A stretch of DNA of 64,000 bases from Tepidisphaeraceae bacterium (GTDB taxonomy: Bacteria; Planctomycetota; Phycisphaerae; Tepidisphaerales; Tepidisphaeraceae): the NCBI GenBank assembly GCA_035998445.1, contig DASYHQ010000051.1, positions 62,001 to 126,000 on the forward strand, read 5' to 3'. The notes beneath the pieces were generated by a model. The model saw only the letters and a program-made list of their open reading frames with translations. It was not told the DNA's origin and ran no database searches. This document shows positions 15,504 to 23,538 of the stretch, in pieces. The stretch's first letter is position 1. Each line of letters opens with the position of its first letter. A program made the translations under genes and the position numbers.

Positions 15504-17792
15504 ATGGCGCAAGTCAATCCCACGGAACCACTTGGAGCAACGGTCGATCTGGGATCTCTGTTCGGCACCGTACGGCTGATCGACCGCGTAAGCTGCGGTG
15601 ACACGACCGATGCCCATCGCTTCACCGAAGGCCCTGTCGGTGCGAGTCGCGTCGAAACGATCCTCGGCCAAGCCTGCCGTGTGCTGCCGGTGGAAGGGGC
15701 GGCAAAGTACTTTGCGTATCGCCTTGGCGAGGGAAAAGGCCTACGCGTGGGTGCGGCATACGTGCTGGCGGTCGAGTATCCGGAAGACCAGCCGCGCACT
15801 TTCGTCGTGCAGAACCGTGGCGCAGAGTACGCGCGCGGCGTCTACACCGGACAGGCGATCGGTGACGTTCTTTACACCTACACGAACAACAATTGCGAGT
15901 CGTTGCGTGTGCCGCTGACAGGTCGCTTCGAAGCGCAGCGGTCACTCTTCTTCCTGCACGAACACCTCACCGAAATCTTCCAACCGCGCGGCATCGAACC
16001 CGACGAGCGCGGCACAGAAGACGAGAAGGGTATGCGCCCGCTGTCGCCCGCCGACGGCTTCTGGGTGGTGGTCACGCAGTCTCGCGACGAGAACATCCCG
16101 CTCGGCGGTGGGGCGGCCGTCGCTAGCATCAGATTGTACGAGGTGGCGGACGTCGATCGACTTTATGCCGACGTAAAGTTTCCGCCCGCCGGCCTGCCGC
16201 GACGGCATCTGTTTTTTCGCGAGGAAATGTCCGACGGCATCATCAACAGCCGCAACCCGACCGATCGCGGTGTGGAGGACCAGACTCGCTGGTTCGAGCA
16301 CAAGGCACGCCTCATGCGCGTGCTGGGCGTGAACACCTGGGCCAAGGACATCCTGGAGTTCGGTGGTAATCCGCCGTTCGACACCACCTATCGCGGCAAC
16401 GACGCCGGTGATCGCTGGTACCGGCAGACGCGCTTCCCCACGCGCTGGGCAGATCAATTGGCGATGCTGGCCAAGTACGGCATCGACGTCCTGCCCTACA
16501 CCGAGTACGCCGGCAGCGATTCCAAGATCGATGGCCTCGGCCGCGAGAAGCGCTGCCACACGCTCGCCGGCACCAACACGTACACGCACATCGTCTGGAG
16601 CGAGAAGTACAACGCCGACGTGACCGACCCCGACACCTTCGAGGACGTGCGCAAGCTGCTCGACAGCGCGATCCTGCGGCACAAGGGCGTCGTGCCGTTC
16701 GTCGGCATCTGGTTCCGCACCCGACCGAGCCATCTGTCGATGAGCTTCTCCGACCGCTGCCTCGGCCTGTTCGCCGATGCGGCCAACGATGGCCAGCCGA
16801 TCACGCGAGATCAACTGCGGGCCGACGCGGCGTTGTACGAGCGCTACCGCGCCTGGTGGTTCGAGCAGCGGAAGGCGTTCCTGCTGCAGGTGCGCGACTA
16901 CCTCCGCCAGCAGGGCGTGGATGATGCTGTCGTCCTCTTCACCGCCGACAGCACCGAGCCCGGCGTGCCGTTGCGCGGCGGCATGACGATCCTTGACGAA
17001 AACCTACAGGTGCCGGCCGGCAAGATCGGCGTGGTGACCGACGACGTGGAAACCTGGCGCCGCATCCTCGCGAACCACCCCAAGGCCGTCGCGATCGACA
17101 TCAATGCCGTGATTGCCAACGACCTGCACCTGACCGCCGCCACCAGCCCGCAGCCCACGTGGGGCGATTGGGAATGGCAGCATTCGGTGCCGGAGGCAGA
17201 CCCGCAACGGTACAAGGACGTGCCCGGCGTGATGATGACGCTGCCGTTCAACCGCGCCTACATGGTCGGCTCACCGCGCGCGTTCGACGCGTTCCGCACG
17301 CCATCGGGTGGCGCGATGATCCACCACGCGCCGTTGAACGAAAATTCGATGCACAAGGAGCTGGGCTACTTCGTCGCCGACATGGAACGGTCGCGCATGT
17401 ACAGCATGCTGAGCGAGGCCCGCGCCGTCGCCTTCGGCGACCCGTGGTACATCGGCTACATGCACGCCAACAGCTTCAACCGCGGCTTCCCCGAATACGT
17501 GCGCGACTTCAACACGAACTTCCTGGCGCTGCCGGCGCTACCGAGCGCGGTGCTATCCAACGCCGCGTCGGACGACGAAGTCGTAGTCCGTCAGATCGAC
17601 GCGCGTGAACACGGTAGCTATTTAGTGATCGTAAACGTCGGCCTGACCGACAAGACGGACGTGACGGTTCGCCTGCCGCAAGCTGGGACCGTTTTGGATG
17701 CGGTGACTGGCGCGAAAATTGAGACGGTCGACCAAACGATCCAGCTGTCGTTGCGCGCCTGCCAGCTTCGCTCGCTGCGAATCGTGGGATAG
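15504..17792 (+). CDS. Large glycosidase-like protein (probable TIM-barrel with C-terminal beta domain)
   Basis: 762 residues from the ATG at 15504, which has GGAGGA 8 nt upstream. No signal peptide, so probably cytosolic. The first 230 residues look beta-rich; residues about 240-640 alternate strands and helices (HKARLMRVLGVNTWAKDI, LAMLAKYGIDVLPYTEY, GVVPFVGIWF, VVLFTADSTEPGVP) as in glycoside hydrolase barrels; the end (SYLVIVNVGLTDKTDVTVRLP) resembles the C-terminal beta domain of amylase- or beta-galactosidase-type enzymes. E in DSTEPG or in YTEYAG could be catalytic, but I cannot place it in a numbered family. It runs divergently from the zinc-ribbon gene, 129 bp apart. Confidence 0.6.
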   Translation: MAQVNPTEPLGATVDLGSLFGTVRLIDRVSCGDTTDAHRFTEGPVGASRVETILGQACRVLPVEGAAKYFAYRLGEGKGLRVGAAYVLAVEYPEDQPRTFVVQNRGAEYARGVYTGQAIGDVLYTYTNNNCESLRVPLTGRFEAQRSLFFLHEHLTEIFQPRGIEPDERGTEDEKGMRPLSPADGFWVVVTQSRDENIPLGGGAAVASIRLYEVADVDRLYADVKFPPAGLPRRHLFFREEMSDGIINSRNPTDRGVEDQTRWFEHKARLMRVLGVNTWAKDILEFGGNPPFDTTYRGNDAGDRWYRQTRFPTRWADQLAMLAKYGIDVLPYTEYAGSDSKIDGLGREKRCHTLAGTNTYTHIVWSEKYNADVTDPDTFEDVRKLLDSAILRHKGVVPFVGIWFRTRPSHLSMSFSDRCLGLFADAANDGQPITRDQLRADAALYERYRAWWFEQRKAFLLQVRDYLRQQGVDDAVVLFTADSTEPGVPLRGGMTILDENLQVPAGKIGVVTDDVETWRRILANHPKAVAIDINAVIANDLHLTAATSPQPTWGDWEWQHSVPEADPQRYKDVPGVMMTLPFNRAYMVGSPRAFDAFRTPSGGAMIHHAPLNENSMHKELGYFVADMERSRMYSMLSEARAVAFGDPWYIGYMHANSFNRGFPEYVRDFNTNFLALPALPSAVLSNAASDDEVVVRQIDAREHGSYLVIVNVGLTDKTDVTVRLPQAGTVLDAVTGAKIETVDQTIQLSLRACQLRSLRIVG

Positions 17793-17891
17793 GCGTAAGT
17801 CATCACCATACTCACGGTCCCTATTCGCAACGGGCGTACAAACGCAACTGGATTGCATTGGTTGGCCGTGCCTGCTATCTTCGCGCGTCCT

Positions 17892-18809
17892 ATGACCCAA
17901 CACGGACGCTACATCGGATTGGCCCTCCTCGCGCTCGTTCACGCCACCGCCGTCGGGCAGACGACGCAAGACCTGCACGACGACCACGACGATCACGGTC
18001 AGCACGGCCACGATCACACGCACGATCACGACCATGCCCACGGCGACGGCCATCGCCATCGGCCGGCGGGTACGGGGGCACACGACCACGCGGGGCACGC
18101 GCATCCCGGTGTGGGGCTGAGCCACCCGATCGTCATCGAGTCGCCGTTGCCCGAGACGAAGCTGCGCGTGAACTACAGCTTCGCCGACACCGGCGAGGGT
18201 GTCGAACACGTGGCCGAGCTGGAAGGGGAGTACGCCTTCACGCAAAACTTCAGCATCGAAGCGGTTGTGCCGTACGCGTTCGTGAACCCGGAAGAGGGCC
18301 CATCGGAAAACGGCTTGGCCGACGCCATCCTGGCGTTCAAGTTCGCTTCCTATGCCTGGGTGGACAGCAACCTGCTGCCGGCCGTCGGGCTGGAGGTCAT
18401 CCTGCCGACCGGTGACGACGAGTCCGGCATCGGCAGCGACCACATCGTTGAACTGGAGCCCTTCGCGCGCTTGGGCTACTGGAACGAAAAGTTCGAGATC
18501 ATCGGATCGGTCGGCGTCGGCATCCCGCTGAACCAGACCAGCGAGGAACGCGACGAGGAAGACTTCGCGCTCGCCTACGGCGTCTCCACGCTCTACCACG
18601 TCGCCCCCAGCCTTCAGGCCCTCATCGAAGTGCACGGCGAATCCGTCTTCGGCGCCGAAGACGTGGCGGCCCTCTACGTCAGCCCCGGCGTGACGTTCCA
18701 ACCCTTCGATGACAAGAGCATCAACTTCGGGGCCGGCATCACCCTGCCCATCACCGACGACCGCGACTTCGATTACGCGATCAACCTGATGTCGATCCTG
18801 CACTTCTGA
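17892..18809 (+). CDS. Outer-membrane beta-barrel-like protein with His-rich N-terminus
   Basis: 305 residues from the ATG at 17892 (MTQHGRYIGLALLALV), giving a signal peptide to about residue 22. The mature N-terminus (about 27-75) is crowded with His and Asp (DDHDDHGQHGHDHTHDHDHAHGD), a typical metal-loading tail for zinc, nickel or copper. The rest consists of alternating amphipathic strands (LRVNYSFADTGEGVEHVAELEGEYAF, NLLPAVGLEVILPTGDD, GYWNEKFEIIGSVGVGIPL) and ends with a terminal aromatic, ILHF, as in outer-membrane barrels of the phenol-pathway transporter-like group. It may sense, store or pass transition metals across the outer membrane (inference). A promoter-like pair, TTGCAT (17853) and TATCTT (17876) with 17-bp spacing, precedes it. 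Confidence 0.7.
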   Translation: MTQHGRYIGLALLALVHATAVGQTTQDLHDDHDDHGQHGHDHTHDHDHAHGDGHRHRPAGTGAHDHAGHAHPGVGLSHPIVIESPLPETKLRVNYSFADTGEGVEHVAELEGEYAFTQNFSIEAVVPYAFVNPEEGPSENGLADAILAFKFASYAWVDSNLLPAVGLEVILPTGDDESGIGSDHIVELEPFARLGYWNEKFEIIGSVGVGIPLNQTSEERDEEDFALAYGVSTLYHVAPSLQALIEVHGESVFGAEDVAALYVSPGVTFQPFDDKSINFGAGITLPITDDRDFDYAINLMSILHF

Positions 18810-18938
18810 TCGATCGGCCACCGCGCCGTCGCGCGACCCCGCGCGACGGCGCACAACGATATTCCCTCACACGCTTGATCGAGCTCTGCCGCGCGCCTAA
18901 AACGCCGGTGGGGTTCACGTTCACGAGAGGAATGTCCA

Positions 18939-20006
18939 ATGGCCACAGTAAAGGCGTTCGCGACCGGTGGTCCCAGGTCGCAGTTGGCCGCCGCCACAAT
19001 TCCGCGGCGCGAGGTGGGCCCGACCGATGTCGAGTTCGACATCCTGTTCTGCGGCGTGTGCCACTCCGACCTGCACACGGCGCGCAACGAGTGGGACGCC
19101 TGGCCGACGATGTACCCCTGCGTGCCCGGCCACGAGATCGTGGGGCGCGTGACGCGCGTCGGCACGCAGGTAAGCGGCTTCAAGCCCGGTGACCTGGCGG
19201 CCGTGGGATGCATGGTCGATTCGTGCGGCACGTGCCCCAGTTGCAGTGAAGGAATGCAGCAGTACTGCGACACCGGCGCGACCGTCTTTACCTACAACTC
19301 CCCCGACCCGCACAAGACCGCTCCCGCGACCTACGGCGGGTACTCCGAGCGCATCGTGGTCGAGGAGAAGTTCGTCCTGCACGTGTCCGACAAGCTGGAC
19401 CTCGCCGCCGTCGCGCCGCTGCTGTGCGCAGGCATCACGCTCTACTCGCCGCTGCGCCATTGGAACGCCGGGCCGGGCAAGAAGGTCGGTATCGTCGGCT
19501 TGGGTGGCCTGGGGCACATGGGCGTGAAGTTCGCCCATTCCTTCGGCGCGCACACCGTTCTGTTCACCACGTCGCCATCGAAGATTGAGGACGGCAAACG
19601 CCTGGGCGCCGACGAGGTGGTCATCTCGCGCAACGAAGACGAGATGCAACGGCACGCGCGCAGCTTCGATCTGATCGTCAGCACCGTGGCGGCGTCGCAC
19701 AACCTCGACCCGTTCATCTCGCTCTTGAAGCGAGACGGCACGCTGGTGCTGGTGGGCGCGCCCGAGCATCCGCACCCCTCGCCGGGCGTGTTCAACCTGC
19801 TGATGGCGCGCCGGTCGCTCGCGGGCTCGGCAATCGGCGGGATCAAAGAGACGCAGGAGATGCTCGATTATTGCGCGAAGCGCGACATCGTGTCGGACAT
19901 CGAGCTGATCCCCGTCCAGCAGATCAACGAGGCGTACGAGCGCATGCTGAAGGGCGACGTGAAGTACCGCTTCGTGATCGACATGAAGAGCCTCAAGTCG
20001 TCCTGA
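18939..20006 (+). CDS. Zinc-dependent NAD(P) alcohol dehydrogenase (cinnamyl-alcohol dehydrogenase/YahK type)
   Basis: 355 residues, standard medium-chain dehydrogenase. Catalytic zinc ligands are visible at C41 (CGVCHSDLH) and H65-E66 (PGHEIVG); the structural zinc is bound by the cysteine cluster in CGTCPSCSEGMQQYC. The nucleotide-binding fold shows GIVGLGGLGHMGVKFA. Family enzymes reduce aldehydes to alcohols in the cytosol, usually with NADPH. Start ATG 18939 follows GAGAGGAATG with good spacing. A structural-type gene between the metal-tail barrel and an EcsC-like gene; 66 bp separates it from the next start, so the two could be cotranscribed. The physiological substrate is unknown. Confidence 0.93.
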   Translation: MATVKAFATGGPRSQLAAATIPRREVGPTDVEFDILFCGVCHSDLHTARNEWDAWPTMYPCVPGHEIVGRVTRVGTQVSGFKPGDLAAVGCMVDSCGTCPSCSEGMQQYCDTGATVFTYNSPDPHKTAPATYGGYSERIVVEEKFVLHVSDKLDLAAVAPLLCAGITLYSPLRHWNAGPGKKVGIVGLGGLGHMGVKFAHSFGAHTVLFTTSPSKIEDGKRLGADEVVISRNEDEMQRHARSFDLIVSTVAASHNLDPFISLLKRDGTLVLVGAPEHPHPSPGVFNLLMARRSLAGSAIGGIKETQEMLDYCAKRDIVSDIELIPVQQINEAYERMLKGDVKYRFVIDMKSLKSS

Positions 20007-20071
20007 TAAAGGGGCGCTGCCCGCGGGTTGCACGTTCTCTTGGAATCGACCAACTGCTACAGTTTTATGCA

Positions 20072-20782
20072 ATGCTGAAGCGATACCTTAACGGGCAGGC
20101 CGATCGGTTGATGGCGTGGGTGGTGCCAGACATCGACACGTGTCGGCAGGCGGCCCACGAACTGCTCACGCGCGATCCCAACGCGTCGCGCGAGGCGCTG
20201 GCGCTGGAGGCGATCGCCATCGCCAGGAAGCGCGGCGTGGCCGTGGGCGGGGTGACCGGGATCGCATCCAACCCGCTGACGATGCTGCCGGCCACGCTGG
20301 CCGATGTGGGCGCGATGCTCGCGATCGAGGGCACCATGGCTGGCACCGTGGCAGCGCTGCTGGATCCGGGGTCACTCGACGATCCCGAACAGTTCCGCAC
20401 CGATGTGCTGGCCGTCGTCTTCCCCGCCGCCGTGAGCCAGGCGCTGCGGCAGGTCGGCATTCGCGCCGGTGGCCGGTTCACCAAGCAGGTGGTGCAACGC
20501 GCCGCCGGCAAGGGCGGCTTCGAAACGCTGGCGAAGATTGCCGGCAAAGTGCTGGGGACGCGGCTAACGGGCAAATCCATCCTGGGCCATGGTTTGCCAC
20601 TGGTCAGCGTGGGTATTGGCGCTGGCTGGAATTGGTTGGAGGTGACGGCCGTCGGCCAGCGCGCGATCGCCTACCACACCGGCCAACCCGTGGGCATCGG
20701 CCGCGTTCGCCGGTTGACTGACCGCGTTCGCCAGCTTCGCGCCGCCGTCCGCAGTCGCGATACACAAAAGCGGCTGGAGTAA
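20072..20782 (+). CDS. EcsC family protein
   Basis: 236 residues from the ATG at 20072. The pattern of an N-terminal helical part, then a glycine-rich hydrophobic hairpin GGVTGIASNPLTMLPATLADVGAML, a middle region with FTKQVVQRAAGKGG, and a late GKSILGHGLPLVSVGIGAGWNWL matches the EcsC protein family, whose members are membrane-associated and of unknown biochemical role. The N-terminus (RYLNGQADRLMAWVVPDI) resembles an amphipathic helix. The frame is open upstream into the alcohol dehydrogenase gene, but that is overlap. Start codon choice rests on family length; no strong ribosome-binding site is visible. Confidence 0.75.
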   Translation: MLKRYLNGQADRLMAWVVPDIDTCRQAAHELLTRDPNASREALALEAIAIARKRGVAVGGVTGIASNPLTMLPATLADVGAMLAIEGTMAGTVAALLDPGSLDDPEQFRTDVLAVVFPAAVSQALRQVGIRAGGRFTKQVVQRAAGKGGFETLAKIAGKVLGTRLTGKSILGHGLPLVSVGIGAGWNWLEVTAVGQRAIAYHTGQPVGIGRVRRLTDRVRQLRAAVRSRDTQKRLE

Positions 20783-20827
20783 CGCTCCGCGGGCAGTGGG
20801 CAGTCGTCCCAAAGGCCGCAACAGGCG

Positions 20828-21826
20828 TCACGTCAAACGCACGATCGGTCGGGGCGACAGCAACAGGTGGAACGCCGGGCTGGTGTCGCCGCCGATGCGC
20901 CTGACCGCGGTGGCTGCGACCGTGTTGGCCAGCTCTTGCCACGGAATCGCAATCGTCGACAGGTGCAGTGCCTCGGCGACCGGGGCGTCGTCAAACCCAA
21001 ACACCACCGGCACGCGCAGGCGCGACTCCGAAGCGGCCTCCAGCAGGGCCTGCGCCAGGCGATCATTACAGGCAAAGACGCCATCGGGGCGCGTCGCGAG
21101 AACCGCCTGAGCTGGACCGATCGCATCCTCGCGGAACCAACTGGTCGTGTGGATGACCGACGCCGGCGTCACGCGCGAGGTGAACCCGCTGACGCGCATG
21201 GCGCTGCGTGCGTCGTCCCACGGGCCCGCCAGCACCGCGACCCGCGACCGCTTGGTCAGCCGTTGGCCGATCAACTCGGCGGCGCAGGCACCACCGAGCG
21301 CATCGTCGACGGACACCGAATCGATCAACAGCGCCCCCAATCCCGCAGCGGGGCGATCGTTCAGCAGCAGGCCCGACCGCCGTTGCGCCGCCAACGATGC
21401 GGCCGTGTCCGGTGATTCCCAGAGGATGGGATAGGCGCTCGCTGCCAGCCTGACCGCTTCCCCGGGTTCCACATAATGCCGCGTGTAGCGGATCGCGCTA
21501 CGATTAAGCCGTTCCTCGATCGTCGACATCAGCCGCGCGCCGAAGCTGCCCGCGCGTCTCGCACGGCGATTGAATACCAGCTGCACGCTGTCCAACGCGC
21601 GACCGCCCCCACAGAGATACGTGCCCGACCCGTGCCGTCGTTCCAAATGCCCCTCGGCGACCAACTCGCGCAGCAAGCGGTCGGCGGTCTGATAACTGAT
21701 CTCGTAGTGGCTGGCGATCGCCCGGGTGGAAAAGAAGCGGTCACCGGCACGGTGCAGGCCATCGCGCAGGCGCGCGATCAGCTTCTGCTTGACGAGCTCT
21801 ACATGTGCGGTACGCGGGCGAGCCAT
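20828..21826 (-). CDS. GntR-type regulator with LacI-like sugar-binding domain
   Basis: 332 residues. The N-terminus is a winged helix-turn-helix of the GntR type (residues about 5-70: VKQKLIARLRDGLHRAGDRFFSTRAIA, SYQTADRLLRELVAEGHLERRHGSGTYL). The rest (about 75-332) is a periplasmic-binding-like sensor as in LacI proteins (DRPAAGLGALLIDSVSVDDALGG, RVAVLAGPWDDARSAM, PDGVFACNDRLAQALL, VPVVFGFDDAP). This combination is the AraR-like arrangement, usually a repressor released by a sugar. It is divergent from a seven-gene operon (gap 88 bp), and an inverted repeat sits between them, so the operon is its likely target. In Phycisphaerae this regulator type is abundant. Confidence 0.9.
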   Translation of the reverse strand: MARPRTAHVELVKQKLIARLRDGLHRAGDRFFSTRAIASHYEISYQTADRLLRELVAEGHLERRHGSGTYLCGGGRALDSVQLVFNRRARRAGSFGARLMSTIEERLNRSAIRYTRHYVEPGEAVRLAASAYPILWESPDTAASLAAQRRSGLLLNDRPAAGLGALLIDSVSVDDALGGACAAELIGQRLTKRSRVAVLAGPWDDARSAMRVSGFTSRVTPASVIHTTSWFREDAIGPAQAVLATRPDGVFACNDRLAQALLEAASESRLRVPVVFGFDDAPVAEALHLSTIAIPWQELANTVAATAVRRIGGDTSPAFHLLLSPRPIVRLT

Positions 21827-21850
21827 AGTGCTTCTATTATCATATCACTT

Positions 21851-21878
21851 TCCAGATCATGTGAAATATCAATCTGGA
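21851..21878. promoter_or_regulatory. Putative operator: inverted repeat TCCAGAT-N14-ATCTGGA
   Basis: A perfect 7-bp inverted repeat (21851-21857 and 21872-21878) lies in the A/T-rich 88-bp gap between the divergent GntR gene and the sugar operon. Centre-to-centre spacing is 21 bp, two helical turns, fitting a dimeric regulator. Assignment to this regulator is by position only. Confidence 0.45.
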
Positions 21879-21914
21879 CTTGATGGTCGTGGGCTCGTTA
21901 CCGTTTGAGGACAA

Positions 21915-22715
21915 ATGGCAGCGTTGGATGGAAAAGCGGTGGTGATCGTCGGCGGCACGACGGGCCTCGGGTTGTCGGCGGCCAAGGCGTGCGCGGGCGA
22001 GGGCGCTCGCGTGGTCGTCTCCGGTCGCAACCCAGACAGCGCGGCCGCGGCGCAGCAGATCTTGGGCCGCGACGCCGCGCTCGCCATCGCCGCCGATGCG
22101 GCCGATCCGGCGTCTGCAGCACAACTGATCGCCACGTGTGAAGAGCGATTCGGTCGGTTCGACGCGCTCTACCACGTCGCGGGCGGGTCGGGCCGTCGCA
22201 TGGGCGATGGACCGCTGCACGAAATCACAGACGAAGGTTGGGCCGCGACCATCGCGCTGAACCAGACGACCGCCTTCAACAGCGCCCGCGCCGCCTGCAG
22301 CGCATTCCTGCGCCGCGGGCATGGCGGGTCGATCCTGTTGATGGGCAGCGTGCTCGGCTCGCATCCTTCGGCCAAGTTCTTCGCCACCCATGCCTACGCC
22401 GCGACGAAGAGCGCCGTGATCGGCTTCGCCCGATCGTGCGCGGCCTACTACGCGCCCAACGGCATCCGCTTCAACGTGATTGCTCCGGCCTTGGTGGAAA
22501 CGCCGATGGCCAAGAGAGCCGCGGGTGACGAGACCATACTTGAGTTTATCCGCACCAAGCAGCCGCTCGATGGCGGCCGCATTGGTCAGCCCGAAGATCT
22601 GGATGCGGCGGTCGTCTGGCTGTTAAGCGACGGCAGCAAGTTCGTCACTGGCCAGCAGATCGTGGTGGACGGCGGCTGGTCGGTCAGCGAGGGGCAGATT
22701 CCGGACGAGGCGTAG
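21915..22715 (+). CDS. Short-chain dehydrogenase/reductase (first gene of the sugar operon)
   Basis: 266 residues. Classical SDR Rossmann fold with the cofactor loop GGTTGLG (13-19), the NAG-like VAGGSG at about 88-93, and the catalytic set S145 (or S149), Y161 and K165 in YAATKSAVIGFARSCA. The C-terminal VDGGWSV region is typical of sugar- or polyol-oxidising members. Likely oxidises a hydroxyl of a sugar derivative in the cytosol with NAD(P). It is the first gene after the putative operator, 17 bp before the next open frame, and the following genes overlap or nearly overlap, so the group is transcribed as one unit. Confidence 0.9.
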   Translation: MAALDGKAVVIVGGTTGLGLSAAKACAGEGARVVVSGRNPDSAAAAQQILGRDAALAIAADAADPASAAQLIATCEERFGRFDALYHVAGGSGRRMGDGPLHEITDEGWAATIALNQTTAFNSARAACSAFLRRGHGGSILLMGSVLGSHPSAKFFATHAYAATKSAVIGFARSCAAYYAPNGIRFNVIAPALVETPMAKRAAGDETILEFIRTKQPLDGGRIGQPEDLDAAVVWLLSDGSKFVTGQQIVVDGGWSVSEGQIPDEA

Positions 22716-22752
22716 CAAGGGTGCGAGTGCCGTGAATGTGATGAGGAACCGA

Positions 22753-23538
22753 ATGAAGCCATCAACCGATTTTCTCGATGCCTCTGCGAAACTAATCGAA
22801 GTCGTGCGCGCGCAACAGCCGCTGATCGAGCAGGCGGCCGACCTGTTTGCCAAGACGATCCTCGCTGGCCGGATGGTGCACGTGTTCGCCAGCGGGCACA
22901 GTCGCATCATGGTCGAAGAGATGTGGCCGCGCTACGGATCCTTCCCGGGCTTCAACCCGATCGTCGAGCTTTCGCTGACGTTTCACAACCTCGTCGTTGG
23001 CGCCAATGGCCAGCGGCAGGCGATGTTCCTGGAGAACGTCAGCGGCCTGGCCGACCGCATCGTGCGCAACTTCGCGATCACCGACGCCGACAGCGCGCTC
23101 GTCATCAGCAGCAGCGGCTGCAACGTGGTGCCGATCGAAATGGCCGCCGCGTTTCAGCAGCGCGGCGTGAAGGTCGTCTCAATCATCAGCACGCTTCACA
23201 GCGAGAAGAGCCGCAGCAACGACGCGCGCGGCCGGAAGCTGCAGGACTGCTCGGATCTCGTGCTGGACACCGGCGCGCCGCCCGGCGACGCGATGGTGCA
23301 CATCGAAGGGCTCGACACGCCCGTGGCCCCCGGTAGCACGGTGGGCGGATGTTTGCTGATCAACTGCATTAAAGCTGAAGTCGCGGCGCGACTGACGCGG
23401 GCCGGCCACCCGCCGAAGGTGCTCAGTGGGGCGGCCGTGGTGGGGCGGGAACGTGCGACGCAGTTGTTCGAGTCGGCGTACGACGAGCATGCGCATCGCC
23501 TGGCGAAGCTGTACGCGACGGTCGGGGAGGGCCTGTGA
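22753..23538 (+). CDS. SIS domain protein (UPF0309-like phosphosugar-binding)
   Basis: 261 residues from the ATG at 22753, chosen because GAGG stands 6 nt upstream; GTG 22732 and ATG 22741 are alternatives. The SIS (sugar isomerase) fold is seen in VHVFASGHSRIMVEEMWPRYG, GFNPIVELSLTF, ALVISSSGCNVVPIEMA and VVSIISTLHSEKS. UPF0309 members are single-SIS proteins thought to bind or isomerise phosphosugars, close to N-acetylmuramate-6-phosphate-type enzymes. Here it sits between an SDR and an FAD oxidoreductase. Its stop overlaps the next start by 4 bp (GTGA), implying translational coupling. Its presence suggests an amino sugar or phosphorylated intermediate (inference). Confidence 0.88.
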   Translation: MKPSTDFLDASAKLIEVVRAQQPLIEQAADLFAKTILAGRMVHVFASGHSRIMVEEMWPRYGSFPGFNPIVELSLTFHNLVVGANGQRQAMFLENVSGLADRIVRNFAITDADSALVISSSGCNVVPIEMAAAFQQRGVKVVSIISTLHSEKSRSNDARGRKLQDCSDLVLDTGAPPGDAMVHIEGLDTPVAPGSTVGGCLLINCIKAEVAARLTRAGHPPKVLSGAAVVGRERATQLFESAYDEHAHRLAKLYATVGEGL

